From Chondrilla cf. caribensis (taxonomy: Eukaryota > Porifera > Demospongiae > Chondrillida > Chondrillidae): a stretch of 15,000 nt of DNA. The position numbers were made by a program, and so were the translations under genes. The notes under the pieces are model-generated. The model saw only the letters and a program-made list of their open reading frames with translations. It was not told where the DNA came from and searched no databases. This document shows, in pieces, positions 12,121 to 15,000 of this stretch. Numbering within the stretch: position 1 is the first letter of the stretch; every line of letters starts with the position of its first letter. The stretch covers positions 6,093,879-6,108,878 of the forward strand of contig OZ026546.1 of assembly GCA_964020155.1 (NCBI GenBank), given 5' to 3'.

Positions 12121-12458
12121 GTTGCCAGATTGTAATGGTTTCAAGTCGAAAAACTGAACTCTTCCAGTGTTCACTTAACCTCACATTTCAGTTGCCACTA
12201 ACACGGCATGAAGTGTTCACGGTTGACAGTGTGGCCATACATAGTGTTGCAACACACATTAGAGAATTGAGGCTCTCCACACGCAAACTTCCAGCTACTC
12301 CAACAACCAAGAAGAAATTCATGCCAATCTTCATTAAATTTCAACCGCAATAGCGCCCCGAGTGTACACATGACCAAGAAGCATGGAGCAAGGAAGTGTA
12401 CACGTGCCACACCTGTACATGGAGCCGAATTGACTACACATCACGTGACCTAATGAAA
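12121..12458 (+). promoter_or_regulatory. Likely DNAAF3 promoter / 5' region with E-box and X-box-like sites
   Basis: TCACGTGA, a full palindromic E-box, lies at 12441-12448, eleven bases before the preferred ATG. GTTGCCACTAAC at 12191-12202 matches the RFX X-box half-site pair (GTNRCC followed by RGYAAC, zero spacer) at 11 of 12 positions. Further GTTGC half sites are GTTGCC at 12121-12126 and GTTGCAAC at 12246-12253. A forkhead-like TGTTTAC at 12524-12530 lies inside exon 1. RFX and FOXJ1 drive motile-cilia genes in animals. That these particular sites act is inference. No TATA box is obvious. Confidence 0.4.
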
Positions 12459-12534
12459 ATGGCCGCCCAGGGGCTTGGAAGTTCTGTGTGGTGGGGATTA
12501 AGCCCCGCTCTGGATCTATCGGCTGTTTACGATG
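12459..12534 (+). CDS. DNAAF3: DNAAF3 exon 1 (start codon exon)
   Basis: The exon encodes 25 residues plus one base. It begins MAAQGLGSSVWWGLSPALDL and ends SAVYD before the donor G|GTTTGT. ATG 12459 has a good context (A at -3, G at +4). An in-frame ATG at 12453 would add only two residues (Met-Lys) in a weaker context, so the downstream one is preferred. The frame is open upstream to a TAG at 12351-12353. WWGLSPALDL is the N-terminal signature of DNAAF3. If the donor is not used, the frame stops at 12540-12542, which supports a splice at 12534/12535. Confidence 0.9.
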
Positions 12535-14885
12535 GTTTGTGATGCGAAATAATAACTTAGGCTTTTAAATAAGGCAATTTAGAAGCATTATTACCTGATA
12601 TGCATGTTTCTGAGTGTGAACAGGACTATAGTTGGCAATGCATTGCAATTGCAATACGCTGCAATTGTATATTTCATTTTGGTTTGATTTGGATGTAATG
12701 TGTCCTACTTTGAATTTCGTAAGCACTGCTCGAGTAGCTAAAGGTTCGCCCCAACCCTTTGTTTGCAGCCAGTAACCCAACAAGAGTGGAAGGCGAGACA
12801 GAGAGTAGCAACAAGAAGCTATGTTTCGATGACACAGGTAATATAGTACAGTGCGCATGTATATGGATGAAACCACTGCGAGTACACAGCCGTAATATAC
12901 AACTGAAGTAAACATACAAATGTGTACCATAGTGCGTGTACACGTAGTATCCATGCATGCAAGTGAGCACCAATTCTTGTATTTTGTACAAGAACACACC
13001 ATAGCTCTACTATAAAGTCCATATGTACAAGCACACACCAAGGCTCTACTATATAGTCCATGTGTACAAGCACACACCATAGCTCTACTATAAAGTCCAT
13101 ATGTACAAGCACACACCATAGTTCTACTATAAAGTCCATATGTACAAGCACACACCATAGTTCTACTATAAAGTCCATATGTACAAGCACACACCATAGT
13201 TCTACTATAAAGTCCATATGTACAAGCACACACCATAGTTCTACTATAAAGTCCATATGTACAAACACACACCATAACTCTACTATAAAGTCCATATGTA
13301 CGATTATACACCATAGCTCTACTATAAAGTCCATATGTACAAGCACACACCATAGCTCTACTATAAGTCCATGTGTACTAACGTGTACATCATCACTCAA
13401 CTGTAAGGTCCACATGTACACATGATTATTCATGTCAGACTTAACTTATACTCCTCTGTTACATTGCAGATACTTATAATGTTCTCTTGGTTGGTAGTGG
13501 CGACCCACGACATATCATGAAGACTGTGGCGGCATGCACACACCAAACAACCAAACAAATACATGTATGCATGTGTGTATGTGAGATGTGTTTACATGTG
13601 AGGTGTGTTTGTATGTTAGGTTTGTTTACTGTGAGGTGTTTGCATGTATGGGATGTATTTATATGTGAAGTGTGTTTGCAAGTGAGATGTGTCCACATGT
13701 GAGATGTATTTATGTGTGTAATAGTGTGTTTGCAAGTGAGATGTGTCCACATGTGAGATGTATTTATGTGTGTAATAGTGTGTTTGCAAGTGAGATGTGT
13801 CCACATGTGAGATGTATTTATGTGTGTAATAGTGTGTTTGCAAGTGAGATGTGTCCACATGTGAGATGTATTTATGTGTGTAATAGTGTGTTTGCAAGTG
13901 AGATGTGTCCACATGTGAGATGTATTTATGTGTGTAATAGTGTGTTTGCAAGTGAGATGTGTCCACATGTGAGATGTATTTATGTGTGTAATAGTGTGTT
14001 TGCAAGTGAGATGTGTCCACATGTGAGATGTATTTATGTGTGTAATAGTGTGTTTATATGTATGATTATGCGTTTGAGTGGAAGATTTTTGACGTGTGTA
14101 ACAGGTGTACAGTTGAATGATATGAGACTAATATGTTAGCAGACGTTTGTATGTAAGCAAGAAGAATTTGAAGTAGGTAGTACCCCTAAATTCCCTGGGT
14201 TTTTCTACACATTACATGTTTTTTACTAATTGTGTTAAGTATCTTCATTTCCACGTCTAGTCTAATTGGAGATCTGATGAAGATAATTAACACAATTAGT
14301 AAATATCACCGTGTTCAAATCCACACAGCTGTGTGGTCTCACCGGTGTGAGACTGCAGCTCAGCAGTACCACTGGTGTAGTATGAAAGGATAATTGGGAG
14401 GGCTGGTTGCTGTGGTTGCTGTGGTGGCTCTGTGGTTATGGTGACTACAGTCAGACACCCTGGGTTCAAGTCCTGCAGTTGCCGTTTTTCTCTTTTCTCC
14501 TTTCTCCCCAAGCAGGTTGGGTTCCAACGAAACTTGTATAATACTGTACATGTTTGTATATACGTTTCAATGTACACCCTCCAATGGTCTCTCGTGCAGT
14601 TTTATGTTCTGGAGAGCTTCCTGGAGTGCTATGCTAGGCATATCTTCTTTTGGTTCCTATTTTCGGAACCGCTATCTCAAGTTGGATTACAAGGTGAACT
14701 GTGTGTGTTGTGTGTGCACCACACATGTACATTGTATGTAAGTACATATCGCACATGTGCACATGTACATACACACATGCATGTACACATGTATGTAGTA
14801 CACACACATGCACGCGCATGTACACACATGAACACACACGGTAACATATGTGCTAACACATGCAGGAACATACACACACACACGC

Positions 14886-14918
<33 letters not shown>

Positions 14919-15000
14919 TACATCTATAACTGTTATTTCTATGCTGTAGAAAGAATTGAACTGTTTCTAGAGCTCTTTGGTAACTCTCTCACAAGAGCAC
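12459..15000 (+). CDS. DNAAF3: DNAAF3, dynein axonemal assembly factor 3, 5' part (exons 1-4, runs off right edge)
   Basis: DNAAF3 is a cytoplasmic factor needed to preassemble outer and inner dynein arms before they are imported into motile cilia. It is the PF22 protein of Chlamydomonas and a primary ciliary dyskinesia gene in humans. Four exons are seen: 12459-12534, 13470-13564, 14600-14693 and 14950-15000 (cut by the window). All introns are GT-AG, with phases 1, 0 and 1. The joined reading gives about 105 residues. Landmarks are VWWGLSPALDL (residues 10-20), VLLVGSGDPRHIMKTVA, FYVLESFLECYARHI, VGLQ and FLELFGNSLTR. These match, from memory, the human stretches WWGLSPALDL, VLLLGSVDGRHLLRTLA, FFVLENNLEAVARHM, MGLQ and FLEVWGN. 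The spacing between landmarks is identical from exon 2 to exon 4. This is the N-terminal DUF4470 domain; the C-terminal DUF4471 domain should lie further right. Family members are roughly 500-600 residues long. The family assignment is confident; the exact start and the exon 2 donor are slightly less so. Confidence 0.93.
12535..13469 (+). other. DNAAF3 intron 1 (phase 1)
   Basis: The 935-bp intron starts GTTTGT and ends TTGCAG. The first 450 bp are unique-looking AT-rich DNA, and the rest is dominated by the 39-bp minisatellite. No coding sequence is seen on either strand apart from frames created by the repeat. Confidence 0.85.
12986..13374. repeat. 39-bp minisatellite, 10 units, in DNAAF3 intron 1
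   Basis: Units start at GTACAAG on 12986, 13025, 13064, 13103, 13142, 13181, 13220, 13259, 13298 and 13337; the last is one base short. The unit contains CTCTACTATAAAGTCCATAT and CACACACCA. The middle copies are nearly identical and the edge copies carry scattered substitutions, as expected for unequal exchange or slippage. Decayed half-like copies follow to about 13420. Because 39 is a multiple of 3 and the unit has no stop in several frames, both strands show long open frames of repeated 13-residue blocks. These are not genes. Confidence 0.95.
13470..13564 (+). CDS. DNAAF3: DNAAF3 exon 2
   Basis: The acceptor is CTCCTCTGTTACATTGCAG, just before 13470. The first two bases (AT) complete the codon started by the last G of exon 1, giving Asp. 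The exon then reads TYNVLLVGSGDPRHIMKTVA and continues with ACTHQTTKQIH. The hydrophobic strand and glycine loop VLLVGSGDPRH corresponds to human VLLLGSVDGRH. The end is set at CAT|GTATGC. That choice leaves 17 residues between the RH pair and the next exon's aromatic-VLE motif, the same number as in the human protein. Past this donor the sequence dissolves into TG-rich repeat. Confidence 0.9.
13582..14048. repeat. Hierarchical minisatellite: 7 identical 54-bp units built from 17-20-bp subunits
   Basis: Seven 54-bp units start at 13671, 13725, 13779, 13833, 13887, 13941 and 13995, and I read them as identical. Each unit is three related subunits: TGAGATGTGTCCACATG, TGAGATGTATTTATGTG and a 20-mer ending GTGTGTTTGCAAG. 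The left flank 13582-13670 holds single diverged subunits such as TGAGATGTGTTTACATG. An older ~17-bp array therefore seems to have given rise to a recent higher-order expansion. The unit is a multiple of 3, so long repeat frames appear on both strands; they are not considered coding. Confidence 0.95.
14222..14303. repeat. 82-bp near-perfect inverted repeat (hairpin) in DNAAF3 intron 2
   Basis: The left arm 14222-14248 (TTTACTAATTGTGTTAAGTA then TCTTCAT) and the right arm 14277-14303 are reverse complements over 27 bases with one mismatch (G opposite A). They flank a 28-base loop. It could be a tiny foldback MITE or a pre-miRNA-sized hairpin in the intron transcript. No clear target-site duplication is seen. 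Confidence 0.85.
14418..14490 (+). mobile_element. tRNA-derived SINE head (RNA polymerase III A and B boxes)
   Basis: The A-box-like TGGCTCTGTGG is at 14425-14435 (consensus TRGCNNAGTGG, one difference). The B box GGTTCAAGTCC is at 14463-14473, 38 bases downstream, which is normal tRNA spacing. The T-arm pairs only partly (two G-C and two wobbles) and no good acceptor stem forms, so this is a SINE or tRNA pseudogene rather than a working tRNA. A pyrimidine-rich run (14485-14510) follows. The 3' limit is uncertain, perhaps near 14550. Confidence 0.5.
14600..14693 (+). CDS. DNAAF3: DNAAF3 exon 3
   Basis: The acceptor is TCTCTCGTGCAG, just before 14600, and the donor is CAAG|GTGAAC at 14693/14694. 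The exon enters in phase 0 and leaves one base (G) over. It encodes 31 residues starting FYVLESFLECYARHI and ending SEPLSQVGLQ. The matching human segment, FFVLENNLEAVARHM to EEPEKMGLQ, is also 31 residues. The leftover G joins AA of exon 4 to make Glu, as in the human GLQ-E junction. Confidence 0.92.
14694..14949 (+). other. DNAAF3 intron 3 (phase 1)
   Basis: The 256-bp intron starts GTGAAC and ends CTGTAG. It is almost entirely CA/TG/ACATGTAC simple sequence, including a (CA)n run at about 14872-14919. Confidence 0.85.
14950..15000 (+). CDS. DNAAF3: DNAAF3 exon 4 (cut by window end)
   Basis: The acceptor is TTATTTCTATGCTGTAG, just before 14950. After the split Glu codon it reads RIELFLELFGNSLTRA up to the window edge. 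The human counterpart runs RSETFLEVWGNALLRP, in the same register. No donor is visible before 15000, so the exon continues outside. Confidence 0.9.

Larger units (their letters stand above)
13565..14599 (+). other. DNAAF3 intron 2 (phase 0)
   Basis: The 1035-bp intron starts GTATGC and ends GTGCAG. It carries the 54-bp minisatellite, a long-armed hairpin and a tRNA-derived SINE head. The remaining pieces (14050-14220, 14304-14400) hold nothing I can identify. Confidence 0.85.

Noticed and set aside
12135..12410. Overlapping 70-codon frames on both strands upstream of DNAAF3 (bidirectional gene partner?)
   Set aside because: No recognised similarity and no splice or start context that favours either strand; a chance frame in the promoter region is simpler.
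12565..13433. 200-260-codon minus-strand frames and a 121-codon plus frame with 13-residue repeats
   Set aside because: They arise from the 39-bp minisatellite in DNAAF3 intron 1. Several overlapping frames are open at once, and they lie within an intron on either strand.
12986..14048. CRISPR-like array
   Set aside because: The repeats are directly head to tail with no unique spacers, in animal DNA.
13474..14139. 130-180-codon frames with 18-residue repeats on both strands
   Set aside because: They arise from the 54-bp minisatellite in DNAAF3 intron 2 and part of exon 2 antisense; they are not coding.
14418..14490. Functional tRNA gene
   Set aside because: The A and B boxes are present, but the T stem has wobbles and a mismatch and no acceptor stem pairs, so it is a SINE or pseudo-tRNA.
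14432..14929. 165-codon plus frame covering exon 3
   Set aside because: It shares the exon 3 reading frame but runs back through the SINE and on into the CA-rich intron. The AG acceptor at 14598-14599 and the donor at 14694 with DNAAF3 similarity define the true coding part.

Overview
The window is metazoan nuclear DNA. It has GT-AG introns, dispersed short transposon-derived elements (MITEs), tRNA-derived SINE-like pieces and a very heavy load of (CA/TG)n microsatellites and minisatellites. There are no bacterial operons, ribosome binding sites, rRNA genes or CRISPR arrays. A marine invertebrate such as a sponge or cnidarian fits the MITE families, but the species cannot be fixed from the sequence alone.

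Only one protein gene can be recognised, and it lies at the right end on the + strand. It is the 5' part of DNAAF3 (dynein axonemal assembly factor 3; Chlamydomonas PF22). Four exons (12459-12534, 13470-13564, 14600-14693, 14950-15000+) join in consistent phase and give about 105 residues. These align without gaps from exon 2 onward to the N-terminal DUF4470 region of animal DNAAF3. The gene continues past the right edge. Because the exons are short, none appears as a long open frame; the long open frames nearby come from two intronic minisatellites whose periods (39 and 54 bp) are multiples of three. Upstream of the start are a palindromic E-box (TCACGTGA) and several RFX/X-box-like GTTGC half sites, as might be expected for a ciliary gene.

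Layout. 1-2100: mostly unremarkable AT-rich DNA with a TACA/TATG-rich simple stretch at the left. 2107-2312: (CCCA)n and (CA)n. 2437-2635: a degraded 32-34-bp minisatellite. 2818-2996: a pogo/Tigger-like MITE (family A). 3000-5239: mostly featureless, with a pure (CA)32 at 4628-4691. 5240-5998: a huge interrupted (TG)n tract containing a tandem duplication of 218-bp period. 6452-6684: a second interrupted (TG)n tract. 7620-7803: a second MITE (family B). 7866-8180: a possible minus-strand SINE with a GATTT-type tail. 8740-8970: a cluster of CCATGG-centred X-box-like motifs. 9899-10075: a 32-bp minisatellite. 10240-10533: compound (CA)n-(GA)n-(CA)n. 11164-11191: ETS-like plus ZNF143-like motifs. 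11534-11704: a second, decayed family A MITE. 11705-12458: upstream/promoter region. 12459-15000: DNAAF3 exons 1-4, whose introns hold two minisatellites, a 27-bp-arm hairpin, a tRNA-derived SINE head and a CA tract.

The DNAAF3 exons were identified by reading splice junctions by eye and by remembered similarity to the human protein; no database search was run. The rest of the window looks non-coding as far as I can read it.
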